Positions 26,531-35,808 of a DNA stretch of 64,000 nt are shown in pieces. The DNA lies in assembly GCF_000241305.1 (NCBI RefSeq), contig NZ_BAEH01000105.1:1-64000 (forward strand). The letters run 5' to 3'. Position 1 is the stretch's first letter. Every line of letters starts with the position of its first letter. The notes below the pieces were generated by a model. The model saw nothing but the letters and a program-made list of their open reading frames with translations, had not been told where the DNA came from and searched no databases. Both the position numbers and the translations under genes were made by a program. The stretch comes from Gordonia effusa NBRC 100432 (GTDB taxonomy: Bacteria; Actinomycetota; Actinomycetes; Mycobacteriales; Mycobacteriaceae).

Positions 26531-28420
26531 TCAACCGCGAGTCGCGTCGACCTCGCCGATCACAGTAATCTCTCCGCGTAATCCACTCGCTCGCTGCACC
26601 CGTCGTCCCACAGCGGCTCGCAGCGACTCCGGCGTCCCCACGATGCGCACTCGGCCCTTCGCGCGGGTGAGCGCCGTGTAGAGCAGTTCCCGTGTCAGCA
26701 GCTCAGACCGTTCCGGCGGCAGGACCACTGTCACTTCGTCAAACTGACTACCCTGGCTTCGATGAATTGTCATGGCGTACACCGGGATTGCGTTACCGAG
26801 CTGACTGGGGTGCAACGCTTTTACCTTCTTGCCCCGTCGAAACACAGAAGTCACCGTCGCACCCGACGCTACTACTACTCCACTGTCACCGTTGTAGATA
26901 TCATGCTGACGATCGTTGGCGGTTACCAAAAGCGGTTGTCCGACATACCAATTCGCCGCATCCAGGCTGACCTGCTGATAGCCGTCAACCGACGTGAGCC
27001 AATCGGCAATCCTGCGCGACCATCCGCTAACGCCCGAACTTCCATCGCGGTGTGCGCACAACACGCGATGCCGGTCCAGCGCGTCCAGCGCACCATCGGC
27101 GTCACCCGCTGCCGCGCGGTCGTGTAACTCACGTGCCCACCGGAGCACATCGTCACGGACGCCTTCCAACTCCTCGGGACTAACCATAGTGATCCGTTCA
27201 TAAGCTGGATCGGCGGCGAACTCCAGTACCTTGTCCGCGTCGCCCGCATTCACCGCGTCGGCGACATCACCTATCTGTGCGCCGAAGCGGTAACCCCGAG
27301 CCAAGGTGATTACGCCATCAGCCAGCACTGCTCGCTCAGTCGGCGAAAAGTCGCCGCGCCCCGACAAAGCAACTTGATCGAATACCGGATTCGCCGGCCC
27401 GGATGTATCTCGTGCGACAAGATCGGCGAGTACCGCCCCGGCCTCCACAGAGGCCAACTGATGCGGATCGCCCACTAGAATCAGCCGAGTATCCGACCTC
27501 AACGACGCGATCAAACGGCTCATCATCGTCATCGGCAGCATCGACGTCTCGTCAACCACCACAACGTCATACGGCAACCGATTCGATGGCCCATGCCGGA
27601 AAGTGCCATCCGAGCGCGATCCCAATAGCCGGTGTACGGTAACGGCCGATGTCCCGGCCGGGAGCCGTCCATAGTCGGTCACCGACGACTGCAACTGCGC
27701 CGCCGCACGCCCGGTCGGCGCGCACAGTCCAATCCGGGATGACTCGCCATCCAGTAGTTCCAATACATGCAGGATCCGGGCGACCGTGTAGGTCTTACCC
27801 GTACCCGGGCCTCCCGCCAGAACCGTCGTCCACGACGTCGCCGCTAACACCGCCGCCGCAAACTGCCTGTTGTAGAACAACTCTCCGTTCTGCGTCTGTC
27901 CCATCGGGTCCACCGCGTGGAACACGGTACGCATCGCATCGCGCAACGCACCAACATCGACGTCCGGACGCGACGCCACTCGCTCTGCCAAAATCTTGCG
28001 GATCGCTGACTCCTGCCGAAAGAACTTCCGCAAGTACAACAACGGGCCGTCGACCGACTGCGCCATTGCCAGCGGCCGCAGTGGCCCGGCGTCGCCTCCG
28101 ATGACGAGCGCGCTCTCCGACAGCGCGGTGACCATTGCTTCGGTTGTTGGCCAAGGTAATTCGTCATCGGGAAAGTCCGCCGCCAATTCGCTCACACGGT
28201 TCAGCTCCACGCAGGTGGAACCGCTGCGCACCGCGCGAACGGCGAGCGCCGCTGCCAGCAAGACCTCGTCGCCCACGTCACTCTTCGACAACTCGGCGAG
28301 CCGCGAGGCGACGTGCACGTCGGCGGCAGACAGAACACCTGCCCGATTGAACGCAGTCAGGGCATTGCGCACAGAGTGCACACGCTGACCGTCTAAGACA
28401 TCTTCGGATACCTCAGACAC
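26531..28420 (-). CDS. recD: exodeoxyribonuclease V alpha subunit RecD
   Basis: 629-aa 5'-3' helicase subunit of RecBCD. The Walker A loop is GGPGTGKTYTVAR, the Walker B is VVVDETSML, and the C-terminal motifs VYAMTIHRSQGSQFDEVTVVLP and YTALTRAKGRVRIVG are complete. It overlaps the recB stop by 8 nt and is the last gene of recC-recB-recD. In mycobacteria RecBCD has been reported to support single-strand annealing repair rather than RecA-dependent recombination. Confidence 0.97.
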   Translation of the reverse strand: MSEVSEDVLDGQRVHSVRNALTAFNRAGVLSAADVHVASRLAELSKSDVGDEVLLAAALAVRAVRSGSTCVELNRVSELAADFPDDELPWPTTEAMVTALSESALVIGGDAGPLRPLAMAQSVDGPLLYLRKFFRQESAIRKILAERVASRPDVDVGALRDAMRTVFHAVDPMGQTQNGELFYNRQFAAAVLAATSWTTVLAGGPGTGKTYTVARILHVLELLDGESSRIGLCAPTGRAAAQLQSSVTDYGRLPAGTSAVTVHRLLGSRSDGTFRHGPSNRLPYDVVVVDETSMLPMTMMSRLIASLRSDTRLILVGDPHQLASVEAGAVLADLVARDTSGPANPVFDQVALSGRGDFSPTERAVLADGVITLARGYRFGAQIGDVADAVNAGDADKVLEFAADPAYERITMVSPEELEGVRDDVLRWARELHDRAAAGDADGALDALDRHRVLCAHRDGSSGVSGWSRRIADWLTSVDGYQQVSLDAANWYVGQPLLVTANDRQHDIYNGDSGVVVASGATVTSVFRRGKKVKALHPSQLGNAIPVYAMTIHRSQGSQFDEVTVVLPPERSELLTRELLYTALTRAKGRVRIVGTPESLRAAVGRRVQRASGLRGEITVIGEVDATRG

Positions 28421-31400
28421 GGGCCGCTGCCTTCCCAGCCAACAGATCAGATAGGTCGACGATCAACTCCGCGGGTATTCGCCAGTGAAATACTCCACAA
28501 CCCGAAGGGGTCTCGGGGCCCGCCATACCTCGCACGAAATGATATTGGACGGGTCCCAGATCGCGGTCGGGGCGATAATCGGCCAACCGCCAACGCAGAT
28601 ATCGGTGCAGCGCAACCGAATACAGCAGGGCCTGCAACGGGTAACTTTCTCGAATCATCTCCTGAGCCATCGTGGCTTGGCGGAAATCTTCCACGACAAG
28701 ATCGCCCGGTTCAATTCTGTTGGTCTTATAGTCAACGACGACATATCCCTCGGCCGTACGCAACACAGAGTCAATGCTTCCGGTCAGGTAACCGTGGAAA
28801 TGGTCGTCATTGAGCGTTCGCACAACATCTGCGAACGGCCGCAACGGGTCGTCGGCGCCCAGGTGCCGCTCGAGCAGATCCCCAACCTGGTCCAACGAGA
28901 ACCCGCCGCCACCCGCGGACAGCGGGATCTCGAAATCCATCTCACTCAACCGATCTCGTGGTTGTACCGCCCAAAGCGTCGGCGCTCCGTCGAGCCCCAG
29001 GGGTGTCGTGAGTACGCCGATAAGCGCGGCTGTCAGTTGCGCATAGTCGACGGCGAATCCCCGACGATGCGCCCCGGCCGCTACCTGGTCGCGGACATGG
29101 GTTTCCATGTCGGGAGCGGCGGTGTCGACATTCTCCAGAACCTCGTGGACAAGCGTGCCGAAGGCCGCGCCGAAGGGCAGCCCGTTCATCAGTGAGGGGG
29201 TGGTGGCTGGGTCTGGGTTTAGAGGTGATGTTGCGTGGTCTCGATACACCGGCGTCCTCGCAAGCTCGGCCGCCGGCACTCGACCATCGGAGGAATCACT
29301 GGCTGGGTCCGGCGGCAAGGGTGCCGGCTCGTCGGTCAGTTGCCCCTCCTCAGGCTCACTGCCCGAACTCACTGCTGACGAATGGGCCGCGTGGGCCGCT
29401 GCCGTCATCGCCGAATACGATGTGCGGCGCCAGTTTTCGTCGATCTTCCGATCGAAAGTCGCGACCGAAAGCGACGGCACGCGACCCGACTCGGTTGATC
29501 GCCATCGCGGGACGAAGCCATGCTGTCCACCCCGCTCGACGCTAATCAGCGGATCTTGCGCGGCGATGTCGCGCAATACTTGCACGCATTGGTAATCATC
29601 GGGAATCGCAACCGATTCCGGGATGGGACTGATATTTCCGGCCCTGGCCGACACTGTCCGATCAGCCTTGGTGAATAACAGTCGATGGAGGGCACCGCTA
29701 CGTGTCGTGGTACTTGGCGCCCACCACAAGACCACTTGAGATCGTGCCCGCGTCGCGGCGACGTAGAGCAGGCGCAGGTCTTCGCCCGCGTTCTCCTCGG
29801 TGTTGGCGGCCCACCTCTTGGTGTAGCCCGCCGCGGACTGCCCGCCGACATCGAGGAACCGCTTCTCCGTACCCTCGTGGTAGACAAACGTGGTCGGCTT
29901 GAAGTTGCGGGCACCATCCCAACCGAATGGGACATAGACGATGGGGAATTCCAAACCCTTGCTGCCATGAATCGTCATAATTTGCACGGCCTGCGTATCA
30001 CGATCGAGGCGTCGTGTCGCTTCCGCATGCTGACTCCACCTCGAGTCGTCGGCGATGTTCTCTCCCAGCCAGTTGACCAATCCGGCTATGCCGCACGATG
30101 TTTCGGCGACGTGCCGGTTACAGAGGGCCGAGACCTGGAGTAGATCGGTCAACAAGCGTTCGCCGTTCTCCGACCCGAGCACCCTCTCATGCGTACGCCG
30201 CTCATACAACAGCCGCGCCGACATCGCGGCGAACCCGCCCTCGGCGAAAAACCGTCCAGACTGGGCGAATTCACCGGAAAGCTCACCGACGCCCGCGTCG
30301 CCGTATGCGTCGAGCGACGCCGCGTCGAATCCGACGATTGGAGTCAATGCCGCCATCCGTACTCGGGGCACCCGTGACGGTTGTTCGACGGCCTGCAAGA
30401 CGTACCACCAATAGCGGGCGGCTGCGGTCTGAAAGATCGACGTCCCCGACCGCACCACCGATGCGATGCCACGTTCAGTCAACGCTCGCTGCAGCGGTTC
30501 GATAGATCTATTCTGCCGCAACAGAATTGCGATATCACCTGGTTGGATGGCACGGCGCTCGCCGTCAACCTCTAGGGTGATGTCAGCGGCAAGTTGGCTC
30601 GCGATGTCATCGGCGACATCTTCGGTCACTCGTGCCCGGACTCCCGGAATCAACGGCGTGCTGCCGTCCTGGGTATGCATCGTGAAGTCCTGGCGGGTGA
30701 ACGCCCGTAACCGGACCGGGGCAGCTCCGGACAATCTACTGCCCGAATGTTTGGCGTCGATCGGATGCACCGCGATCAGTGGATGGCCAAGCGTCGCGTC
30801 GGCGAACAAGGTGCCGACGCCGCGCACTACGTCGGCGTCGGACCGGTAGTTGGTGGTGAGGATCTGCCGTTGACCAGCGGCGGCGACCGCGTTGAGATAG
30901 CTGAGCACCTCGGCACCACGAAAGGCGTATATCGACTGCTTCGGATCGCCGACTAGAATCAGGGTGACACCGTCGACGTCGTGGAAACAGCGCTGCACAA
31001 TCTCCCACTGTTGCGGGTCGGTGTCTTGGAATTCATCGATGAGCACGACGTCGAACTGCTCGCGAATCCGTTGGCGCGCTTGCGGACCGACCTGATCGTC
31101 GGTGACGATGTGATGCAATGTGCCTTGCAGATCGTCGTAGGTGCGAACGCGCGCGAGCCGCTTACGCACGGCTGTGGTCGCACGTACCGCCTCAGCGAAT
31201 CGGATGCGCATAGTGGTCGTCTCCGACCGCGGGGTACCGTCTTGCTCAACCGGTGCGAGAGTCGCCACCGGATTGCGCACCGCGTCCTTCGCGATTTGCT
31301 CAGCGTCGGTGAATGTCAGTGAATCATCAGGCGCCCCAGCGAATTTCCGAATGTATAAATCGCGAGCGACGTCCGATACGAGGTCATCGACATTCTCCAG

Positions 31401-31850
31401 AATTGGGAATTGTTGTTCCCGCTCACCCAGAAATCCCAGTGCCGCCAGCATGCGATTGCAGAATGTGTGCGTTGTCGCCATCGTCGCCGAATCAAAGTCG
31501 GACAGGGCGTTGGTGATTCGCTTGCGTCGCATCGCGATTTCGGTCGGCGTCCCACTGGCTAACAAGACAAGCAGTTTGTCATCACTGCCGGCCGCTGTCG
31601 CCGGATCTGCCAACGCGGCAGCGGATTCGAGCAATCGCGAGCGGGTCCGATCTCGCAGTTCGGCCGAAGCCGCGTTGGAGAATGTAGCCATCAACAGCCG
31701 CGAGATTGGAACACCGTCGGCGATGTAGCGCACGGCGAGACTTACGATCGCATAGGTCTTTCCAGTGCCGGCACTGGCTTCGAGCACGGTGGTGCCCACC
31801 GGCAACGGTGCCGAGAGGTCGAAAGGAGCAGGTTCGTTCGTAGCGGTCAT
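28413..31850 (-). CDS. recB: exodeoxyribonuclease V beta subunit RecB
   Basis: 1145-aa helicase-nuclease subunit. ATG at 31850, overlapping the recC stop as ATGA; the frame open upstream is not used. EASAGTGKTYA (24-34) is Walker A; FDVVLIDEFQDTDPQQWEIVQ, GDPKQSIYAFRGAE and MTIHGSKGLEFPIVYVP are helicase motifs. The nuclease domain carries GTLVHEVLE and YVVVDYKTNRIE with the catalytic Asp and Lys. Between the two parts is an acidic Pro/Ser linker (about residues 820-885), into which a copy of the window's palindromic repeat has inserted in frame (about residues 853-871, GRVPAAELARTPVYRDHATS). Confidence 0.97.
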   Translation of the reverse strand: MTATNEPAPFDLSAPLPVGTTVLEASAGTGKTYAIVSLAVRYIADGVPISRLLMATFSNAASAELRDRTRSRLLESAAALADPATAAGSDDKLLVLLASGTPTEIAMRRKRITNALSDFDSATMATTHTFCNRMLAALGFLGEREQQFPILENVDDLVSDVARDLYIRKFAGAPDDSLTFTDAEQIAKDAVRNPVATLAPVEQDGTPRSETTTMRIRFAEAVRATTAVRKRLARVRTYDDLQGTLHHIVTDDQVGPQARQRIREQFDVVLIDEFQDTDPQQWEIVQRCFHDVDGVTLILVGDPKQSIYAFRGAEVLSYLNAVAAAGQRQILTTNYRSDADVVRGVGTLFADATLGHPLIAVHPIDAKHSGSRLSGAAPVRLRAFTRQDFTMHTQDGSTPLIPGVRARVTEDVADDIASQLAADITLEVDGERRAIQPGDIAILLRQNRSIEPLQRALTERGIASVVRSGTSIFQTAAARYWWYVLQAVEQPSRVPRVRMAALTPIVGFDAASLDAYGDAGVGELSGEFAQSGRFFAEGGFAAMSARLLYERRTHERVLGSENGERLLTDLLQVSALCNRHVAETSCGIAGLVNWLGENIADDSRWSQHAEATRRLDRDTQAVQIMTIHGSKGLEFPIVYVPFGWDGARNFKPTTFVYHEGTEKRFLDVGGQSAAGYTKRWAANTEENAGEDLRLLYVAATRARSQVVLWWAPSTTTRSGALHRLLFTKADRTVSARAGNISPIPESVAIPDDYQCVQVLRDIAAQDPLISVERGGQHGFVPRWRSTESGRVPSLSVATFDRKIDENWRRTSYSAMTAAAHAAHSSAVSSGSEPEEGQLTDEPAPLPPDPASDSSDGRVPAAELARTPVYRDHATSPLNPDPATTPSLMNGLPFGAAFGTLVHEVLENVDTAAPDMETHVRDQVAAGAHRRGFAVDYAQLTAALIGVLTTPLGLDGAPTLWAVQPRDRLSEMDFEIPLSAGGGGFSLDQVGDLLERHLGADDPLRPFADVVRTLNDDHFHGYLTGSIDSVLRTAEGYVVVDYKTNRIEPGDLVVEDFRQATMAQEMIRESYPLQALLYSVALHRYLRWRLADYRPDRDLGPVQYHFVRGMAGPETPSGCGVFHWRIPAELIVDLSDLLAGKAAARV
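29202..29293. repeat. palindromic repeat inserted in frame inside recB
   Basis: The plus strand contains GTGGCTGGGTCTGGGTTTAG, then GGTCTCGATACACC at 29237-29250, a short stem with CTCGCAAGCTCG, and CGGCACTCGACCATCGG up to about 29291. The same parts occur in the intergenic repeats near 44066, 59446 and especially 63525. The length keeps recB open, and the insertion falls in the linker between the helicase and nuclease domains. Confidence 0.85.
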
Positions 31851-34800
31851 CGTGCATCCTCGTGCGCGAGCAGCGGCCCGAAGATGGCCGTCGCGATTCG
31901 CACGAACATCGGTGTTTCGGCCGCGCCGGGTAGCCAATGCTCCAGGTCCGCCAGGTCTGTCGGCATGGCATGGAGGATAGTAGTGAAATCGATTGCCGCA
32001 CCGGGCTGATCCTCGAAGACCAGACCTAGATACTTGTCATCGCGGTCCGCGAACGCGTTGCCATACGCATATCCGGCACGACTCGTCGCCCGCTTGTGAT
32101 CGCCGGTGCGCCCGAATTCTTGCGCGCAGGCATTCGCGGCCGACAAGGGCAACGAAACCGGTCGGCACAGCGCGGCGTCTCGGAATGCGACGAGCATAGT
32201 CAAAATGTCCAGTGCGTCGGCGGGAGGACGGAACATACTCGATGCCGTGGCGGCTCCCCTCCCCTTACCCCGCCCGACTACGACCGCCTCGACCACCGAG
32301 GGGGCGGACGATGTATTCGCGGTCAACGCAAGCAGTTTGGTCCATGTCTGTAGGCGATGCTTACTCGACAGCGATGAGTACGTGACGCTGCACAGCCGTC
32401 CAGTTTGCGAGTCGATAGCGTATATGTCGCCGACCGTGCCATAGATCCGGCGACCGTCGGGCAGTTGCACTCGGATATCGATCGCATCCGCCGCGCCGGT
32501 GCGCCATCCACGCGCCGCACCAGCTACCGCCTGGGCACGTTGAACGATCGGACTCATCGCCTGAGCACCAAAAGCAAAGGGCGGCAAGGTGCCCCGGCGC
32601 AATTCGGCTTGCTGCGCTACGCCCACATCGTTGCCGGCGAGCAACGCCGTCAGAAGTCGATCGCCGATGCCCCAGGCGTCGAGGCCATCGAGGGTAACCT
32701 GCAACTGGTCGGGGTGTTCGTCAATCGCCTCGGGAATCTGCCCGCCGAGCCGTTGCCGCACAAAGCCCTCCAGGGGATTGACCAGAAAACGCACCAAGTC
32801 GTCGAGCTCGATGTCCGCCTGCGCCCGCGGCGGCAACTGTGCGGTTGACAGCAGCGTCTTCGCAACCCCCTTGTCACCACTGGCGCTCAACGCGGCGAGT
32901 GCCCGCGCGCCCGGCAGCAGCGTCGCGTCGAAGCTGCGTGGCGTCTCCTCTGGCGAGCCGTCGAAGTTGGCCGTGTCGAATGCGTGTAATGAATGTCGTT
33001 GCAGGACAGGTGATTGTGCCCGATTGTCGGCACCCAGCACAGTGTTGACAGCATCGATCAACTCGCTGACCACAACAGCTGGGGGAACAACCCGGCCCGA
33101 CACCGGGTCCGCGCCACTGTAGAAGACCAACAGATGGTCACGGGCAGCGGTAATCGCGTCGAGAAAGACCTGACGATCCTCGGTTCGGATATCGCGCTCG
33201 CCAACAAGAGGCATTACCGCGAGGACATCGTCACCGTCGATACCCTGAGTGCGCGGAAATGAGCCATCGTCCATCCCGAGCAAGATGATCGCGCGATGCG
33301 GCACCGACCGCATCGGCACCATTGAACACACCGTCAATTCACCAGTACGGAAGTTGGCACGGGTCGGCCGCGCGGCCAGCAGACTGGCCATCAGATCGCG
33401 GATATCGTTGAGTTCGAGATCTGCGGGATCAATCCCGGCCGGCAACGCAAGCGCGTCGCCGAGCAACCCCACCGCCTGTGCCCGTTGCCATTCCGTCTCA
33501 TAGTCGGTGCTGGTAAGCAGGTCAATGGCAGCGACCAGGGTTTCGGCCCACTTGCTGGCGGATCGTGGTGCGGCCAGGTCTGCCAACACGCCACCGAGCC
33601 GATCGACGAACTCGGTGAACCGACCGACAAGATCTGTGTCGGTGGAGTCGACGCCTGACAGCGGGAGCGCGGTCGACAGCCATTCGTCCTCAGATTCGTC
33701 GGCGACCACGCCAAGCACAATGCGGTCCACCCCGGTCTGCGCGGTGCCCTGCGGAAAACCGTTGAGCCCGAACCTAATTCGTTGGGTGTCATCGACACCC
33801 CACCGAATATTGGCGCGTTCCACCCAATTCGCGAGCGTATCGAGATTGTCGTCGCTGAAGTCGAAGCGGGCTCGCACCGACTCTCGTCCCGCGAAGTCGA
33901 GCAGTTCGCCCACCGGGGCCCGTCCCGCTGCCATTTCTAACAGTGCGGCGACGGCATCGAGCACGTCATTCGTTTGCCGCAATCCCCTATCAGCAAGCCG
34001 CACACGCAATGTGAAGGCCGGGTGATCGAGGCCGAGTTGTCCGAATGCGCCACGAATGAGAGGTGCGTACACCTCGACGTCGGGACACATGATGAGAACA
34101 TCCCGCGGTTGTAGTGTCGGATCGTCGGCGAACAACCGCAACAGTCGATCACGAAGCACTTCGACCTGGCGTTCGGGTCCATGACATGCGTGGACCTCCA
34201 ACGACGTATCGGCGGTTGCGCCGGAAATAGGGGTGTCGATGTCGGCGCGCAACGCGGCCTGCACATGGGCCAGAAGTGCCCGCGGCGGCACGCCCGACGC
34301 GCGATGGTAGGCCGTCTCGGTATACCCCGCCAGGCATTGCTGCAACTCGATGACGTCGCGAGACATGCTCGACAGCAGCGGGTTGCTCACCGCCACGGCA
34401 GTATTCGCGGACCGGTGTACTGGCCCCGCGGCAACGTCGACTGCTGCGACAGACTGCCACAGCGCATCGCTCGGGTGCGGCAGATACAAGTTGACCGCGC
34501 GGTGAACAGCCAACGCGCGCATGATATCTCGCATCGTCTGAGGAATGCGTGATGGGCCGAAGAGAGCGATTCGATCGGGAAGATCGATCGAATCGGGATG
34601 CTCGCTCAGATGGGCGAGGATCGAATCGAGTTCCTCGGCCAGATGCGGTACACCGACACGTTCCCGAACCAGTCGCCAGAACCAGGGCTGCCAGGACAGG
34701 GCATCGGGCAATACCGACGCACCGTCGACATCGCGACCGGCCGCCCAGTCGCGCAACATCGCCGGTCGTTGCCACGCGTAGGAATCGAAAAGGCTCGCGA

Positions 34801-35230
34801 TGGTGCGTGCCGCCGACAGGCGTCGACCACGGCGTAACCGCGCATCGGGAGATTTGTCGCGACCGATGTGATGGGCGATGACCGCTAGCCGCGGGTCGTC
34901 AATATGGTCGTCGAGGGTGGCCAGCACTGGCCAGACCAAACGATCCGTACGCCAAAATTCTTCTGCCGCGGGATCTGTGGACAACGTATGGATGATGTTG
35001 GCTACGACCCGCGTTGGCGGCGAGAAGTCGATGTTGGCGGCGATCCCGTCGGTATCGCCGGGGGCCGCACCCAGTTTCGTGGCCAGATGCTGCTGCAGCC
35101 ATCGTTCGACTCCTCGAGCGGGCACCGCGACGATTTCGGTCTGCATCGGGTCGGCCAGTGGTTTCACCAGTTCCATGGCTAACGCGTCCGCCAGCGTGTC
35201 GGCCCGCTCCGCCCTATGCACCGTGAACAT
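31847..35230 (-). CDS. recC: exodeoxyribonuclease V gamma subunit RecC
   Basis: 1127-aa RecC. Typical features are the N-terminal PARGVERWLQQHLATKLG, HACHGPERQVEVLRDRLLRLFADDPTLQPRDVLIMCPDVE and the SMVPMRSVPHRAIILLGMDDGSFPRT segment. RecC lacks working ATPase or nuclease centres and holds the complex together while recognising DNA. The start is ATG 35230; GTG 35233 directly before is equally possible. First gene of the recC-recB-recD operon, with short overlaps throughout. Confidence 0.95.
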   Translation of the reverse strand: MFTVHRAERADTLADALAMELVKPLADPMQTEIVAVPARGVERWLQQHLATKLGAAPGDTDGIAANIDFSPPTRVVANIIHTLSTDPAAEEFWRTDRLVWPVLATLDDHIDDPRLAVIAHHIGRDKSPDARLRRGRRLSAARTIASLFDSYAWQRPAMLRDWAAGRDVDGASVLPDALSWQPWFWRLVRERVGVPHLAEELDSILAHLSEHPDSIDLPDRIALFGPSRIPQTMRDIMRALAVHRAVNLYLPHPSDALWQSVAAVDVAAGPVHRSANTAVAVSNPLLSSMSRDVIELQQCLAGYTETAYHRASGVPPRALLAHVQAALRADIDTPISGATADTSLEVHACHGPERQVEVLRDRLLRLFADDPTLQPRDVLIMCPDVEVYAPLIRGAFGQLGLDHPAFTLRVRLADRGLRQTNDVLDAVAALLEMAAGRAPVGELLDFAGRESVRARFDFSDDNLDTLANWVERANIRWGVDDTQRIRFGLNGFPQGTAQTGVDRIVLGVVADESEDEWLSTALPLSGVDSTDTDLVGRFTEFVDRLGGVLADLAAPRSASKWAETLVAAIDLLTSTDYETEWQRAQAVGLLGDALALPAGIDPADLELNDIRDLMASLLAARPTRANFRTGELTVCSMVPMRSVPHRAIILLGMDDGSFPRTQGIDGDDVLAVMPLVGERDIRTEDRQVFLDAITAARDHLLVFYSGADPVSGRVVPPAVVVSELIDAVNTVLGADNRAQSPVLQRHSLHAFDTANFDGSPEETPRSFDATLLPGARALAALSASGDKGVAKTLLSTAQLPPRAQADIELDDLVRFLVNPLEGFVRQRLGGQIPEAIDEHPDQLQVTLDGLDAWGIGDRLLTALLAGNDVGVAQQAELRRGTLPPFAFGAQAMSPIVQRAQAVAGAARGWRTGAADAIDIRVQLPDGRRIYGTVGDIYAIDSQTGRLCSVTYSSLSSKHRLQTWTKLLALTANTSSAPSVVEAVVVGRGKGRGAATASSMFRPPADALDILTMLVAFRDAALCRPVSLPLSAANACAQEFGRTGDHKRATSRAGYAYGNAFADRDDKYLGLVFEDQPGAAIDFTTILHAMPTDLADLEHWLPGAAETPMFVRIATAIFGPLLAHEDAR

Positions 35231-35298
35231 CACCGATAATCCTATCGAGTGTGAGCCGGCGAGATTGCGGAGGTGAGTCGGGTGAAATCTCTATACGA

Positions 35299-35694
35299 TC
35301 ACGGCCATGCGAAACACATTGGGCCAGAACCGTATCCCTGGGTGACGCGAGCGAACGCGATCGGACCCCGCTTGCCGTTCTGGACCGCGTAGAGCTGGCG
35401 TAATCCCTGCCGATTCGGCACCCACGAGACAACAGCTTGCGCACCATTGGCTTTTGCTCGACCGATGAATCGCACGGGGTATCCCGGGCCTTTGCGCTCG
35501 TAGAAGCCGACCCAGCCGGAGGAATTCACCGGAACCGACATCTGATACATGCAACCGGTTCCGTAGTGCACCGACGAAAACATAGCGCCTGGGTCGACTT
35601 TGCCCGCCGGCGCCGCGGATACGGGGGCGCTGACCAGCGTCGCCGCTCCGATAGCCATTACGCCGGCTGCGGCGGCGATCCGGATTCTCGACAT
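35299..35694 (-). CDS. small secreted protein
   Basis: 131 aa from the ATG at 35694 (AGGAGAG 4 nt upstream). Residues 1-27 are a signal peptide (MSRIRIAAAAGVMAIGAATL, cleavage near VSAAP). The mature part has two cysteines (GTGCMYQ and GPMCFAWP) near its ends and beta-rich sequence such as WVGFYERKGPGYPVRFIGRA, which suggests a small disulfide-closed, immunoglobulin-like fold. I do not recognise a named family. It lies alone between recC and hmp. Confidence 0.8.
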   Translation of the reverse strand: MSRIRIAAAAGVMAIGAATLVSAPVSAAPAGKVDPGAMFSSVHYGTGCMYQMSVPVNSSGWVGFYERKGPGYPVRFIGRAKANGAQAVVSWVPNRQGLRQLYAVQNGKRGPIAFARVTQGYGSGPMCFAWP

Positions 35695-35808
35695 CGACTC
35701 TCCTGCTGCTGATCGGGTCACGTTCGGTGGTCAATCATGCCTCATGAGACGCGACCGAGTCGGGTCTTTACGAATGCGAGCCTGGAAGTCGCCCAAGACC
35801 GAGGGGTA

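Noticed and set aside
28485..29195. 236-codon plus-strand frame opposite recB, and a similar 227-codon frame at 36139-36822 opposite hmp
   Set aside because: Both lie wholly inside genes with clear family motifs on the other strand and have no recognisable domains.
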